DNA of 64,000 nucleotides from Catenovulum maritimum (GCF_001050375.1 NZ_KQ130484.1:62001-126000), one strand, 5' to 3'; shown: positions 10,050-20,288, numbered from the stretch's first letter. A program made the numbers and translations. The notes: generated from the letters alone by a model not told the origin.

Positions 10050-10965
10050 ACACTTGGTCTAATACTTTTTTGGCGCCCGCATCTAATAATTTTTGGGCAA
10101 CAGACTGTCCGATTTTTTCTGCATTAAGCAGAGAACCAGTCTCCTCATAGAAGAATCTTTCACTACCGTCTACCGCAGCCACTAAACCTCTAAAGTAAAT
10201 TTGATCGCCTTGTAAAATCGCATGTCCAGCAATTGGAACTTGGCAACCACCGTTTAAGTGGGTATTGAATGCTCTTTCAGCTTTTAACCTAATGCTAGTA
10301 TCCTTATCTGCGAGTGGTTTAAGCAAACTTAAAGTTGCTTCATCGTCTAACCTACACTCGATCCCAACTGCACCTTGGCCAACCGCGGGTAACATGGTTT
10401 CTGGCGCGATATATTGCTTAATTCTGTCTTTTTGTTCTAAGCGTATTAAACCTGCAGCGGCTAGAATAATGGCATCAAATTGACCTTCGTCGAGTTTACG
10501 TAATCGGGTTTGAACATTGCCACGTAAACTTTTTATTTGTAAATCTGGGCGTATATTGAGCAATTGACACTGGCGACGTAAGCTCGATGTGCCAACTACA
10601 GCACCTTGAGGGAGTGCTTCGAGTGATGCGTAAGTATTCGATACAAAAGCATCTCTTGGATCTTCACGTTCGCATATCACTGCTAAGCCTAAACCTTGCG
10701 GAAATTCCATCGGAACGTCTTTCATTGAGTGAACGGCAATATCAGCTTCACCGTTTAACATAGCGACTTCTAATTCTTTAACGAACAGGCCTTTGCCACC
10801 AATTTTTGCCAACGGCGTATCTAAAATTTTGTCACCTTGAGTTTTCATTGTGACCAGTGAAACATCTAGGTCTGGGTGTAATTTTTCTAATTCTGTTTTT
10901 ACAAAATTGGCCTGCCATAAAGCAAGTAAACTGTCGCGGGTGGCTATTTTAAGCTGTTTGTTCAT
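10039..10965 (-). CDS. hemC: hydroxymethylbilane synthase (porphobilinogen deaminase)
   Basis: This enzyme joins four porphobilinogen units into hydroxymethylbilane for heme and siroheme synthesis in the cytoplasm. The catalytic Asp is in HSMKD (D83). The cofactor-attachment Cys is C241 in [12 protein letters not shown], and the arginine-rich segment TSSLRRQCQ (128-132) lies between them. The length of 308 residues is standard. It is the first gene of the leftward hemCDXY operon, and its promoter should lie in the 128-base divergent gap up to 11093. With hemL at 34.8 kb, two separate heme loci fall in this window. Confidence 0.97.
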   Translation of the reverse strand: MNKQLKIATRDSLLALWQANFVKTELEKLHPDLDVSLVTMKTQGDKILDTPLAKIGGKGLFVKELEVAMLNGEADIAVHSMKDVPMEFPQGLGLAVICEREDPRDAFVSNTYASLEALPQGAVVGTSSLRRQCQLLNIRPDLQIKSLRGNVQTRLRKLDEGQFDAIILAAAGLIRLEQKDRIKQYIAPETMLPAVGQGAVGIECRLDDEATLSLLKPLADKDTSIRLKAERAFNTHLNGGCQVPIAGHAILQGDQIYFRGLVAAVDGSERFFYEETGSLLNAEKIGQSVAQKLLDAGAKKVLDQVYGK

Positions 10966-11105
10966 ATCAAAGTTTTTTACTATGTAGAATAGGCGGTTAT
11001 ATTAGCTTAATTGGTTGTTATACTCTAGCTTGTCTTTAGCTAAGTGTTGTTATCTATTTATACCTTGTTCTAAATCATTATTTTGCGAGCACAGTGGAGG
11101 TTTTG

Positions 11106-11600
11106 GTGTCTGTATATGAAGTTTTAAATATTGCAGTGCAACTTGGGATGATCTTAATTATCGCGAGTGGTTTTGTATATGCGCGTAAGCAGTTTAATTT
11201 ACATACTAAATCACATGAATGGGAGCGAATGATGCTGACTCAAAATGCGATTGTGGATTTTAGAAAAAACCAAAGTTTAAAAAATATTAGTACTAAGCTA
11301 GGTTATTTAGGTAATGAACATGAATTATCCTTATCAGAAATGAACTCTGCGTTCGAATTAGACTCAGAGCTACGTGCCGATGTTCATATGTATTTAAACC
11401 AAATTGAAATTTTATGTGCAGGTTTACTCAATGGAGTGTACGAAGAAAAACTCATTCAAGATAGCATGGGGAATACAATTGGCTATGCTTTTGATTTTTT
11501 TAAACCATATATAGAACAAAGACGTACAGATCTGACGCCAAACTTGTACGCTAAAACTGAGCAGGTTGTGAACAACTGGAGCCAGTTAAAGGAGAATTAA
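11106..11600 (+). CDS. DUF4760-type membrane protein of unknown function
   Basis: I do not recognise a function. The protein has one N-terminal membrane helix (about residues 5-25, LNIAVQLGMILIIASGF), a short basic turn (YARKQF), then a helical cytoplasmic domain that resembles DUF4760. The upstream GTG at 11094 lies inside a perfect GGAGG ribosome binding site (11096-11100). The GTG at 11106, five bases after that site, is therefore the better start. The next gene begins immediately after its stop codon, so the two are probably one operon. It faces away from hemC. Confidence 0.7.
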   Translation: MSVYEVLNIAVQLGMILIIASGFVYARKQFNLHTKSHEWERMMLTQNAIVDFRKNQSLKNISTKLGYLGNEHELSLSEMNSAFELDSELRADVHMYLNQIEILCAGLLNGVYEEKLIQDSMGNTIGYAFDFFKPYIEQRRTDLTPNLYAKTEQVVNNWSQLKEN

Positions 11601-12443
11601 ATGAAAAAATACTATTGGTTGTTGTTAGTCATACCATTAATCACAAGCTGTAGTATTTCTTTTTATTACAACAAATTAGATTGGCTCGTAAGTTGGTATT
11701 TGGATGATTATGTCGACTTGACTGAATTACAACAAGACGAATTTGACCTCAACTTTTCTAAGTGGCATCAGTGGCATAGAGATACTCAACTCGTTAAATA
11801 CACAGCTCAGTTAAACGAAATTAAAACTTTAGTTGATCAAGAAGTTTCGTCCCAACAAGTCGAACTCCATCTGTATCAGTTAGAGGCTCATTGGCATACT
11901 GTGCTGGATTATATTGCGCCTCAGTTGAGCCAACAAATTGTTACTTTGTCTGCTCAGCAAAAGCAACAATTGCTGGACAATATCGCGCAAACCAATTTAG
12001 AAAAGCGTCAAGATTATTTAGAGTTATCAAGCGAAGAACGGTTAGAAAAAAGCATTAAACGGGCTCATAAGTCGTTTAAAAAATGGTTTGGTGAATTAAG
12101 CCAGATTCAACTAGAGAATATTACTGAATTCACTCGGCAACATAACTCGGACCGAACTGCTTGGTTTGAGTATAGAGACGACTGGCAGCAAGTCTTCTCA
12201 GCAAGTTTACAAAGGGATTCAGTTAGCGATAATAATCAAAGTCAGCTTTCTCAAATTACCAATTTAATTGCTAGGCCTTACCAGTTAAGAAAAGACGTTT
12301 TTCAACAAAGCCTAAACCATAAAAATAAGCAGTTTACTGTGCTTTTGGCGAGATTTATCAATCAAGCGAGCGATGAACAAAAGCAGCATTTTATTGCTGA
12401 GTTGGATGATTACATTGATATTTTTGAGAGCTTGCAACAGTAA
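11601..12443 (+). CDS. DUF6279 family lipoprotein
   Basis: This is a predicted lipoprotein of 280 residues. The signal peptide ends in a lipobox (LITSC, Cys at residue 17), and SISFYYNKLDWL follows as in DUF6279 lipoproteins. The rest is helical, rich in Gln, Trp and His, with no membrane segment. Function is unknown. The ATG abuts the stop of the upstream DUF4760 gene (GAGAATTAAATG), with ribosome binding site AAGGAGAA inside that gene. The tight pairing suggests that the two act together at the envelope. It converges on gppA. Confidence 0.78.
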   Translation: MKKYYWLLLVIPLITSCSISFYYNKLDWLVSWYLDDYVDLTELQQDEFDLNFSKWHQWHRDTQLVKYTAQLNEIKTLVDQEVSSQQVELHLYQLEAHWHTVLDYIAPQLSQQIVTLSAQQKQQLLDNIAQTNLEKRQDYLELSSEERLEKSIKRAHKSFKKWFGELSQIQLENITEFTRQHNSDRTAWFEYRDDWQQVFSASLQRDSVSDNNQSQLSQITNLIARPYQLRKDVFQQSLNHKNKQFTVLLARFINQASDEQKQHFIAELDDYIDIFESLQQ

Positions 12444-12470
12444 AACTAAAAGCTTTGAGGTTGTAATACA

Positions 12471-13964
12471 CTACTCAAATGTTAATTGCCACTTTACTTT
12501 AGCTTGATAGGTATGCTCTTGGCTTAGCTCTGAATCCATCAGAGGATGCTGCGCTAGCCAGTTATCATCAAATTTTAGATGAATATCGTCTAGCCCATGG
12601 CTAATGGCTTTTACGTGCGGTAAAACTTCATCTTTTCTTCGCATTGTTAGCAAAACCGCCAATCTGAGCAGTCGAGTTAATTGACCCGCCAAAATTGGAC
12701 TTGTCATGGTTTGTTGATTGATTTGCATTAGATCTATGTCATCTTTATAGTTTCTAACAATCGATATCAATAGTTTTCGTTGAGCTAGGCTAAATCCAGG
12801 AATTGCGGTATTACTTAAAATGTATTCGCCATGGCGAGCAGCCGATTTAAAATCAATTGCTAAACCGACCTCGTGCAAAACGGCAGCCGCTTCTAAAATC
12901 GCTTTGCTGTCATGTTGGTCGAGTGACCAATGTAATTCAAGTTGATCAAATAACTTTAGAGCTGTGTCTCTAACTCGATAAGCATGTTCTTTATCTAATT
13001 GATAGCGTCCAATAAAACTTAATAAGGTTCTTTGGCGTATATCATGCTGCTGTAGGCAAGGGATCATGCTGTAGATCATGCCTTCTCTTAATGCGCCTCC
13101 CGCAACTACCATATAATTGATATGTAGCGCTTGAAAAATGGCGATTAAGATAGCTAATCCACTCACAAATACTGGGCGCCTTTCTTCTAAAAGTCCCGGC
13201 AAAATTAAATTGTCTATATTGCCGCAATCTATGGCTGCTTGTTTTATTTTGAGCAGCTTCTCGAGCGTTATCATTTCTGATTCGCCACTTGCAATTAATA
13301 TTTCTTGAAGCGCTTGTGGGGTGCCTGATGCACCTAAACAGGCTTGCCAGCCAAAAGATAAGTATGGTTGTAATTTTCCAGATAGAGCCATTTGCGCAGC
13401 TTTGATTGCTTGCTCAAAGTTTCTATGGTTGATTTCGCCATTAATAAAGTAGTTTTGTTTATAAGTGACACAGCCAATGTTTAAGCTATTGACTATTTTG
13501 GGCTCAAACCGTTCACCAGCAACAATTTCTGTGCTGGCGCCACCTATATCTATGACTAATTTTGTGATCGAGGTGCCAGAGGTATGAGCGACACCAACAT
13601 AAATTAGCTTAGCTTCTTCTTCACCACTAATAATATCTATTCTGTGGCCTAAGATCGCTTCTGCTTTCTCTAAGAATACATCGCGATTAGTTGCGATTCT
13701 CAGTGCCGCAGTTCCTACAATTCTGACATTTTTTCGTGGTAAATCTTGTAATCGTTCGGCAAATAAAGATAAGCAGTCTAGACCTCTAGCCATGGCTGCT
13801 TCATCTAACTCACCATTTTCTTGCAAACCTGCGGCAAGTCTTACTTTGCGTTTGATTTTGCCAATTGTCTGAACACTTCCTTCAACAGATCGCACAATTA
13901 ACATGTGAAAGCTGTTTGAACCTAAATCAATCGCTGCGTAAATAGGGTAACTCGGTTCAGACAT
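12471..13964 (-). CDS. gppA: Ppx/GppA phosphatase, probably guanosine pentaphosphatase GppA
   Basis: This is a member of the ASKHA-fold Ppx/GppA family, which removes terminal phosphate from polyphosphate or converts pppGpp to ppGpp. Motifs are DLGSNSFHML (13-22), IGGASTEIVAG, and a C-terminal HD-like helical domain. At 497 residues it matches GppA and long Ppx equally. The position next to rhlB, with trxA and rho beyond, is the E. coli gppA-rhlB-trxA-rho arrangement and favours GppA. It lies 30 bases downstream of rhlB on the same strand and is probably cotranscribed, linking stringent-response metabolism to an RNA helicase. Confidence 0.88.
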   Translation of the reverse strand: MSEPSYPIYAAIDLGSNSFHMLIVRSVEGSVQTIGKIKRKVRLAAGLQENGELDEAAMARGLDCLSLFAERLQDLPRKNVRIVGTAALRIATNRDVFLEKAEAILGHRIDIISGEEEAKLIYVGVAHTSGTSITKLVIDIGGASTEIVAGERFEPKIVNSLNIGCVTYKQNYFINGEINHRNFEQAIKAAQMALSGKLQPYLSFGWQACLGASGTPQALQEILIASGESEMITLEKLLKIKQAAIDCGNIDNLILPGLLEERRPVFVSGLAILIAIFQALHINYMVVAGGALREGMIYSMIPCLQQHDIRQRTLLSFIGRYQLDKEHAYRVRDTALKLFDQLELHWSLDQHDSKAILEAAAVLHEVGLAIDFKSAARHGEYILSNTAIPGFSLAQRKLLISIVRNYKDDIDLMQINQQTMTSPILAGQLTRLLRLAVLLTMRRKDEVLPHVKAISHGLDDIHLKFDDNWLAQHPLMDSELSQEHTYQAKVKWQLTFE

Positions 13965-13994
13965 ACAGGATTTTTTCCTTAACTCTAAATATTC

Positions 13995-15248
13995 TTAACG
14001 TCGGCCTTTATTAGGTCTGTTGCCCTGTCCTCGATTATTTCTGTATTGAGGACGACTAGGAGGCGTTACATCATCTAATAATGCACTTGAATCATAATTG
14101 GTAACCGGAATCGCATGATCTATATAAGTCTCGATACCTGGTAAGTTGTATACGTATTTTTCGCAAGCAAAGCTAATTGCGTGACCACTTTGACCTGCTC
14201 GGCCGGTACGACCAATACGGTGGACATAATCTTCACAGTCGTCAGGTAAATCAAAATTGATTACATGAGTAACTAAAGGAATATGTAAACCACGTGCAGC
14301 AACATCTGTCGCGACTAAAATATCTAAAGTACCTTGGGTAAACTTTTCTAAAATACTTAAGCGTTTTTTCTGCGGGACATCACCAGTTAGTAGGCCAACT
14401 CTGTGTCCGTCTGCTTTTAACCAATTATAGACATTTTCACAGCCGTGCTTAGTGTTTGAGAAAACAATCGCTTTATCTGGCCACTCTTCTTCCAATAAAG
14501 TTAAGAGTAGTAGCATTTTATCTTCATCAGCAGGGTAAAATAACTCTTCAGTTATTCTTGTATTTGTCATTTGCTCAGGTGCGATATGGACATGAGTAGG
14601 GTCATTCATGTGCTCGTAAGCAAGCTCTTGAACCTTATTTGACAAAGTTGCTGAGAACAATAAATTTAATCTTTCTTTAGGCGCAGGCATGCGTCTAAAT
14701 AAATAGCGAATATCTTTGATAAAACCAAGATCAAACATTCTATCGGCTTCATCAAGCACGACAGCTTCTAGTTGACTGATATCAAATAGACCTTGTTTGT
14801 AGTAATCTATAATCCGACCAGTGGTACCTATGATGATGTCTGCACCTGCTTCAAGGTCGGCTTTTTGGCTTTCGTAGCCATCACCACCGTATATTAAGGC
14901 GATTTTTAAACCTGTATATTTAGCAAGTAAAGCCGCATCTTTGTGAATTTGTACTACCAACTCTCTTGTTGGTGCCAATACAATTGCACGGGTCTTATGA
15001 TCTGCTTGATGGTTATCAGGCGTATTGTTTTTTAAATGATTGAAAATAGCGACAAGAAATGCCATTGTTTTGCCAGTCCCGGTTTGGGCTTGGCCAGCAA
15101 CGTCTTTTCCTGCCAATGCGATAGGCAAACTTTCTGCTTGAATTGGAGTACAATATTGATAATTGGCTTCAGCAAGCGCTTGCTTTATTGAATTATGCAT
15201 CTCTAAAGAGGCAAATTCTGTCTGTGATAAGTGAGTTTGTATTGTCAT
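13995..15248 (-). CDS. rhlB: DEAD-box ATP-dependent RNA helicase RhlB
   Basis: RhlB is the DEAD-box helicase of the RNA degradosome in Gammaproteobacteria. It unwinds structured RNA so that RNase E and PNPase can degrade it. All family motifs are present: the Q motif ([10 protein letters not shown]), [13 protein letters not shown], the DEAD box [14 protein letters not shown], and ARGLHIP and [10 protein letters not shown] in the second RecA domain. The C-terminal tail is Arg/Asn/Gly-rich ([16 protein letters not shown]), as expected for RNA contact. The ATG at 15248 gives MTIQTHLS, aligned with E. coli MSKTHL; a start 15 bases upstream is possible. It is divergent from trxA. Confidence 0.94.
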   Translation of the reverse strand: MTIQTHLSQTEFASLEMHNSIKQALAEANYQYCTPIQAESLPIALAGKDVAGQAQTGTGKTMAFLVAIFNHLKNNTPDNHQADHKTRAIVLAPTRELVVQIHKDAALLAKYTGLKIALIYGGDGYESQKADLEAGADIIIGTTGRIIDYYKQGLFDISQLEAVVLDEADRMFDLGFIKDIRYLFRRMPAPKERLNLLFSATLSNKVQELAYEHMNDPTHVHIAPEQMTNTRITEELFYPADEDKMLLLLTLLEEEWPDKAIVFSNTKHGCENVYNWLKADGHRVGLLTGDVPQKKRLSILEKFTQGTLDILVATDVAARGLHIPLVTHVINFDLPDDCEDYVHRIGRTGRAGQSGHAISFACEKYVYNLPGIETYIDHAIPVTNYDSSALLDDVTPPSRPQYRNNRGQGNRPNKGRR

Positions 15249-15320
15249 AGTATCGCCAAGCATACAGTTTAAGCTTGCAAAAAAAAACTGAATAGATTAA
15301 AAAAACACTCTGAAATTTAT

Positions 15321-15340
15321 TATAATCGGATTTTTCCGAT
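15321..15340 (+). promoter_or_regulatory. -10 box and short inverted repeat upstream of trxA
   Basis: TATAAT at 15321-15326 is a perfect -10 sequence about 33 bases before the trxA start. It runs into the inverted repeat ATCGGA (15325-15330) / TCCGAT (15335-15340). No good -35 box is visible. The repeat covers the expected transcription start, so it could be an operator or a 5' hairpin. The strong ribosome binding site CTGGAGAA lies at 15346-15353. Confidence 0.45.
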
Positions 15341-15358
15341 AAAACTCTGGAGAACTCA

Positions 15359-15688
15359 ATGAGCTCTGATAGCATTTTAACCTTATCTGATGCGGCTTTC
15401 GAAGCCGATGTACTTAATTCTGACAAGCCTGTGCTAGTTGATTTTTGGGCTGAGTGGTGTGGACCATGTAAAATGATCGCGCCAATTTTAGCTGAGGTAG
15501 CAACAGAATATGCAGATAAAGTAACGATTGGTAAATTAAATATAGACCAAAACAATGCTTCACCTGCAAAATACGGTGTTCGTGGTATTCCTACATTGCT
15601 TTTATTTAAAGCGGGTAGTGTTGCAGCGACTAAAGTTGGTGCTTTATCTAAAACTCAGTTAAAACAATGGTTAGACGAAAACCTTTAA
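15359..15688 (+). CDS. trxA: thioredoxin 1
   Basis: Thioredoxin is the general cytoplasmic disulfide reductant. It donates electrons to ribonucleotide reductase, methionine sulfoxide reductase and others, and is reduced by thioredoxin reductase. The active site WCGPC is at residues 33-37, and the cis-proline is P78 in RGIPTLLLF. The length of 109 residues is standard and there is no signal peptide. A TATAAT box and a good ribosome binding site precede it and a strong terminator follows, so it is a single-gene unit between rhlB and rho. Confidence 0.97.
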   Translation: MSSDSILTLSDAAFEADVLNSDKPVLVDFWAEWCGPCKMIAPILAEVATEYADKVTIGKLNIDQNNASPAKYGVRGIPTLLLFKAGSVAATKVGALSKTQLKQWLDENL

Positions 15689-15699
15689 TTGACTGAACG

Positions 15700-15745
15700 C
15701 CAGAAAAAGAAGTTCAAAAAAAGTACTTCTTTTTCTGGATCTATT
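15700..15745 (+). terminator. rho-independent terminator of trxA
   Basis: A 14-bp perfect stem is formed by 15700-15713 (CCAGAAAAAGAAGT) and 15725-15738 (ACTTCTTTTTCTGG), followed by a T-rich stretch. It separates trxA from rho. Confidence 0.85.
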
Positions 15746-15882
15746 TTATCTTAAGTGCTAACTTATCATCTATTAGTTTGCTTAAACCCAAGCTAAATCC
15801 CAATTTTATTAAATCCCTAATTTAACCTAATCAGATATTTTACTGAATCATCCAGTATTAAAAACACAAAGAACCCACCAGT

Positions 15883-17145
15883 ATGAATTTAACCGAACTA
15901 AAAAACAAACCAATTAGTGAACTTGTTCAGCTTGCTGAATCTATGGGCTTAGACAATATGGCTAGGCTACGTAAGCAAGATATTATCTTCTCTATTCTTA
16001 AACGACACGCTAAAAGTGGTGAAGACATTTTTGGTGATGGTGTATTAGAAATATTGCAAGATGGCTTCGGCTTTCTTCGCTCAGCTGACTCTTCGTTCTT
16101 AGCTGGACCAGATGATATCTATGTCTCTCCTTCGCAAATTAGACGTTTTAATTTACGAACAGGCGATTCAATTGCCGGTAAAATTAGACCGCCAAAAGAA
16201 GGCGAAAGATATTTTGCACTATTAAAAATTAACCAAGTTAATTTTGACAAGCCAGAAAATTCACGTAATAAAATCTTATTTGAAAACTTAACCCCGCTTC
16301 ATGCAAATGAAAGAATGGTTATGGAACGTGGTAACGGCAGTAAAGAAGATATAACAGCCCGTGTACTTGATTTAGCCTCTCCAATTGGTAAAGGTCAACG
16401 TGCCTTAGTAGTAGCACCGCCAAAAGCGGGTAAAACAATGTTACTACAAAACATTGCTCAAGCTATCTCAGCAAACCACCCAGAATGTGTTCTTATGGTA
16501 TTGCTAATTGATGAGCGTCCGGAAGAAGTTACAGAGATGCAGCGTCTTGTTAATGGTGAAGTTGTCGCTTCAACTTTTGATGAACCTGCGAGCCGCCACG
16601 TTCAAGTTGCTGAAATGGTCATTGAAAAAGCAAAACGTTTAGTTGAGCATAAAAAAGATGTTGTTATCTTACTAGATTCAATCACTCGTTTAGCACGTGC
16701 ATACAACACAGTTATTCCTTCATCAGGTAAGGTACTAACAGGTGGTGTTGATGCAAACGCATTACATAAACCAAAACGTTTCTTTGGTGCTGCACGTAAC
16801 GTAGAAGAAGGTGGTAGTTTAACGATTATCGCAACTGCGTTAACCGACACTGGCTCTAAGATGGATGAAGTTATCTACGAAGAGTTTAAAGGTACTGGTA
16901 ACATGGAAATCCACTTAAACCGTAAAATTGCGGAAAGACGTGTATTCCCAGCAATAGACTTTAATCGTTCAGGTACTCGTCGTGAAGAATTATTAACGAC
17001 GCCAGATGAATTGCAGAAACTTTGGATCTTGCGTCGAATCGTACATGAGATGACAGAAGTCGATGCGATGGAATTCTTAATTGATAAACTATCAATGACA
17101 AAAACGAATAATGAATTCTTTGACGCTATGCGTCGTCAAAAATAA
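15883..17145 (+). CDS. rho: transcription termination factor Rho
   Basis: Rho is the hexameric RNA-dependent ATPase that terminates transcription. Domains in order are the N-terminal helical subdomain (1-45), the cold-shock-like RNA-binding domain with GFGFLRS (61-67), and the RecA-type motor with Walker A APPKAGKT (178-185) and [10 protein letters not shown]. The length is 420 residues against 419 in E. coli. A long leader of nearly 140 bases precedes it, as in E. coli, where rho is autoregulated; I see no leader peptide. The short spacing after trxA follows the common gammaproteobacterial order. Confidence 0.98.
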   Translation: MNLTELKNKPISELVQLAESMGLDNMARLRKQDIIFSILKRHAKSGEDIFGDGVLEILQDGFGFLRSADSSFLAGPDDIYVSPSQIRRFNLRTGDSIAGKIRPPKEGERYFALLKINQVNFDKPENSRNKILFENLTPLHANERMVMERGNGSKEDITARVLDLASPIGKGQRALVVAPPKAGKTMLLQNIAQAISANHPECVLMVLLIDERPEEVTEMQRLVNGEVVASTFDEPASRHVQVAEMVIEKAKRLVEHKKDVVILLDSITRLARAYNTVIPSSGKVLTGGVDANALHKPKRFFGAARNVEEGGSLTIIATALTDTGSKMDEVIYEEFKGTGNMEIHLNRKIAERRVFPAIDFNRSGTRREELLTTPDELQKLWILRRIVHEMTEVDAMEFLIDKLSMTKTNNEFFDAMRRQK

Positions 17146-17165
17146 ATTAGTTTTGTAAATTGATT

Positions 17166-17201
17166 TTTATTTGAGCAGTCAAACAAGACTGTTCAAATAA
17201 A
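17166..17201 (+). terminator. stem-loop downstream of rho
   Basis: Arms 17166-17180 and 17187-17201 pair over 15 bp with one G-U, around a six-base loop. No T-tract follows, so it may stabilise the rho mRNA 3' end rather than terminate on its own. Confidence 0.55.
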
Positions 17202-17295
17202 GCTGGATAATTTAACTTTTATCGTTAAAATCAAAAGCCTGACATCTTGTTTATATTAATGTGTAAATAACTAATCTTTGTCAGGTTTTTTAAAT

Positions 17296-17372
17296 GCGCC
17301 CGTAGCTCAGCTGGATAGAGTAGGTGGCTTCGAACCACTTGGTCGGGAGTTCGAATCTCTCCGGGCGCGCCA
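17296..17372 (+). tRNA. tRNA-Arg (anticodon UCG)
   Basis: This 77-base cloverleaf has a 7-bp acceptor stem GCGCCCG/CGGGCGC, discriminator G and an encoded CCA. The D arm is GCTCAGCTGGATAGAGT, the anticodon stem GGTGG/CCACT encloses the loop CTTCGAA, and the T-loop is GTTCGAATC. The anticodon TCG at loop positions 34-36 reads arginine CGA codons. Immediately downstream lies a T-rich stretch but no strong hairpin. No integrase lies nearby. Confidence 0.96.
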
Positions 17373-17859
17373 TTTCTTTTTGTATCTACCTATATTCTTT
17401 AACTTCGCTACCTTTATTTTGCAATCCTTTGTGCCTTACATTATTTACTTTTGACAGTTCTGCTTATTTAAATTGTTAGTATATCCGCATCTAACACCTT
17501 AGTAATAAATCTCAACTAGGGATAACAACTTGCTTTCTTGAAGGCCTTATTTCCTAATAACTGTGTTGAATACGCTAGTAATCGCCAGCTATTACGTATG
17601 TAAATTCGCCTTGTTCTGAGAAAAAATATCTTTCAAGAAATCAACATTTAATAATATCAATAGCTTCATGAGGTTGGTTAATTTTTTATCTCGAGTTAAG
17701 GTTAATAAATTAATTTGACATAATATGTCTTGCTGGTGCATCATTAGCGAATTGTTGATTAGTTGTAAATTTTGAGTGCTATGTTATGTTGGCTTCTTTT
17801 GAGCGTATAGAAGCTAAATCAGGATTATTAGCAATGGCTAATCATATAAGGAGGTATAG
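17373..17859. other. 487-bp gap between tRNA-Arg and yqiJ
   Basis: I see no gene here. Two features stand out. TTGACA at 17715-17720 overlaps the inverted repeat GACATAATATGTC (17717-17729), which could be an operator or -35 region. The hairpin ATTAGC (17827-17832) / GCTAAT (17837-17842) sits just before a strong ribosome binding site AAGGAGGT ahead of yqiJ. The region is very AT-rich. Confidence 0.5.
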
Positions 17860-18498
17860 ATGTTTACATTTTTCACCGCAGATTTTAATTCTGCCTACAG
17901 TATCGCTTTAGCAATTATGCTAGGGCTAGCAATGCTTGAAGGGGTTGCTATGCTCATTGGCCTAAGTTTACTAAGCGCATTAGATGATTTAATTCCAGCA
18001 GACTTAAGTGTAGATTCAGACGCACAGATAACGACGCCTGGCTTAACCAGTGTTTTAGGTTGGTTAGGTCTTAATCAATTACCCTTGCTGATTTGGCTTG
18101 TGCTGTTTTTAACTAGTTTTGGCTTAACTGGGGTAAGTGTTAATTATATTAGTCTCTCTACTCTAGATATGTTGTTCCCAAGTAGCATACTTTTCGGCTT
18201 CTCTTTTATTTTTGCTGTTATTTTCAGTAAATTTTGGGGGCGCCGCTTAGCTAAAATATTTCCTAAGAACGAGTCAACCGCCATTTCATCACTCGACATG
18301 CAAGGACTTGAGGCAAGAATAACGGTAGGCGTGGCTAAATTAAACAGCTCAGCAGAAGCCACTTGTGTCGATAATTATGGCCAAAGGCATTATGTCATGG
18401 TGCAGCCGATTGAAGAAAATCAGGAATTTACAGCGGGTACTAATGTTGTATTAATAGAGAAACAAACTAACTATTGGTTAGTCGCAAAATTAAACTAG
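17860..18498 (+). CDS. yqiJ: YqiJ-like membrane protein with OB-fold tail (flotillin partner)
   Basis: This is an inner-membrane protein with three or four hydrophobic segments (about 11-40, 70-92 and 104-126) and a soluble C-terminal domain of about 65 residues that fits the OB-fold domain of the YqiJ/NfeD-like group. In other Gammaproteobacteria it is encoded directly before the flotillin YqiK, and that arrangement is seen here with a 21-base gap. It probably organises membrane microdomains together with YqiK. An AAGGAGGT ribosome binding site 7 bases before the ATG fixes the start. Confidence 0.82.
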   Translation: MFTFFTADFNSAYSIALAIMLGLAMLEGVAMLIGLSLLSALDDLIPADLSVDSDAQITTPGLTSVLGWLGLNQLPLLIWLVLFLTSFGLTGVSVNYISLSTLDMLFPSSILFGFSFIFAVIFSKFWGRRLAKIFPKNESTAISSLDMQGLEARITVGVAKLNSSAEATCVDNYGQRHYVMVQPIEENQEFTAGTNVVLIEKQTNYWLVAKLN

Positions 18499-18519
18499 AA
18501 ACTTAAAAGGAAAAAACAT

Positions 18520-20271
18520 ATGGAATCTTTAGGATTAGATAGCAATATTACATTTATTTTGACCTCAGCAGGCTTAGTACTGATTGCCTTACTGACGATA
18601 GGTCTTATTTTTGCCAAATTATATACTCGGGCAACCAAAGAAATTGCTTTTGTTAGGACAGGATTAGGCGGCGAAAAAGTAGTTAAGGATGGTGGCGCTG
18701 TGGTTTTACCCGTGGTGCACGAGACTATTCCAGTAAATATGAATACGTTACGCATTGAAGTTGAAAAAACACAAAAAGATGCACTTATTACCAAAGATAG
18801 AATGCGTGTCGACGTTAAAGCTGATTTCTATTTGAGAGTTGCACCTAATGTCGAAGGGATCTCTATGGCAGCTCAAACCCTTGGTACTAGAACCATGCGA
18901 GTTGAAGAGTTAAAAAAATTAGTCGAGTCGAAATTTGTTGACGTATTGCGAGCGGTAGCTGCAGAAATGTCGATGACAGAAATGCATGAGCAAAGATCGG
19001 AATTCGTACAGAAAGTTCAGCAAAATGTGATGAACGATTTAGAAAAAAATGGTCTAGAGCTAGAATCTGTATCTCTAACTGGCTTTGATCAAACGGACCT
19101 TCAGTATTTTAATGAAAACAATGCTTTCGATGCCGAAGGGCGAGCCAGATTAACTAAAATAATTGAACAAAAGCGTAAAGAAACAAATGATATCCAACAA
19201 GAAAACCGCGTTTTGATTGAGCAAAGAAACTTGGAAGCAGAAAAGCAATCTATGTTGGTTAAAAAGGAAGAGGAAGAAGCTAAGCTCAGTCAGGAACAAG
19301 AGTTAGAGTTTAAACGAGCCGAACAAAAAGCAGAAGTTGCAAAGCATAGAGAGCAAAAAGAAAGAGAAGAACGCGAAGCTGAGATCGCTAAGCAAAAAGC
19401 GTTAGAGGTAGCTGAACTTGAGAAATCAAAAGAAATAGAGACTCGAGAAATTGAGAAAAGAAAAGCACTTGAACAAGCTAGAATTCAGCAACAAAAAGAT
19501 TTAGAAGTTGCAGAGCAAGATAAACACATAGCCATAGCACAAAAATCAGAAGAAGAATCAGCAGCTCAGGCTAGAGCCGCTGAAGCAGAAAAAGAGAAAG
19601 TTGAAAAAAGTGAAGCCGTAATAACGGCCAAGCAAATAGCAGAAGCCAATCGTCGTAAAGAGATTGAAGTGATTGATGCTAAAAAAGAAGCAGAACGTGA
19701 AGCGGTTGGGGTTAAAGTGCAAGCTGAGGCGGAAAAAATAGCTGCGGAAGATAAAGCATCTGCTATTTTGATTGAAGCGAAAGCTGAATCCGATGCGAAA
19801 AAACTAAAAGCCGAAGCTGATGAAAAAGTTTACGCGGTAGAAGCAGCTGGTAAACAAGCAATGTATGACGCTGAAAATACTTTAAGAGATGAGCAAGTTG
19901 AACTTCAAAAATCGCTCGCGATATTGAAAGTATTACCAGAGCTAATTGCGAATGCAGTTAAGCCACTGGAAAGCATTGAAGGTATTAAAATATTGCAAGG
20001 CTACGGAAGTATGACTTCAGCTGGCGATTCTGCTTCAAATGCTGATTCAGCTGGCATTGCAGAGCAAGTAACTAAAGCTGCGCTTAATTATAGAGCCAAT
20101 GCGCCTGTGGTTGATGCTATGCTCAAAGAAGTAGGTTTAGTAGATAAAGATACGGGATCATTAGTTGATTTAGTCACGGGTAATAGTTCAATTGTAGCTG
20201 ACGCAATTAACGTTACAGCTGCTTCAGAATCGCCAAAGCATAATGGTGCAGGTGTTAAGAACACTCAGTAG
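18520..20271 (+). CDS. yqiK: flotillin family protein YqiK
   Basis: This is an SPFH/Band-7 protein of the flotillin type, 583 residues. An N-terminal membrane segment (about 9-32) is followed by the SPFH domain (about 45-200), a very long charged coiled coil rich in Glu, Lys and Ala (about 205-455), and a C-terminal flotillin domain with a Ser/Ala-rich end. Flotillins scaffold detergent-resistant membrane domains and affect fluidity; the partner is the adjacent YqiJ. The ribosome binding site AAAAGGA lies 9 bases upstream of the ATG. The coiled coil has low complexity, so repeat-length differences between strains are likely. Confidence 0.92.
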   Translation: MESLGLDSNITFILTSAGLVLIALLTIGLIFAKLYTRATKEIAFVRTGLGGEKVVKDGGAVVLPVVHETIPVNMNTLRIEVEKTQKDALITKDRMRVDVKADFYLRVAPNVEGISMAAQTLGTRTMRVEELKKLVESKFVDVLRAVAAEMSMTEMHEQRSEFVQKVQQNVMNDLEKNGLELESVSLTGFDQTDLQYFNENNAFDAEGRARLTKIIEQKRKETNDIQQENRVLIEQRNLEAEKQSMLVKKEEEEAKLSQEQELEFKRAEQKAEVAKHREQKEREEREAEIAKQKALEVAELEKSKEIETREIEKRKALEQARIQQQKDLEVAEQDKHIAIAQKSEEESAAQARAAEAEKEKVEKSEAVITAKQIAEANRRKEIEVIDAKKEAEREAVGVKVQAEAEKIAAEDKASAILIEAKAESDAKKLKAEADEKVYAVEAAGKQAMYDAENTLRDEQVELQKSLAILKVLPELIANAVKPLESIEGIKILQGYGSMTSAGDSASNADSAGIAEQVTKAALNYRANAPVVDAMLKEVGLVDKDTGSLVDLVTGNSSIVADAINVTAASESPKHNGAGVKNTQ

Positions 20272-20288
20272 TATCACATAAGTAAAAC

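Noticed and set aside
17296-17372. tRNA-Arg as integration site of an island
   Set aside because: No integrase and no copy of the tRNA 3' end in the following several kilobases.
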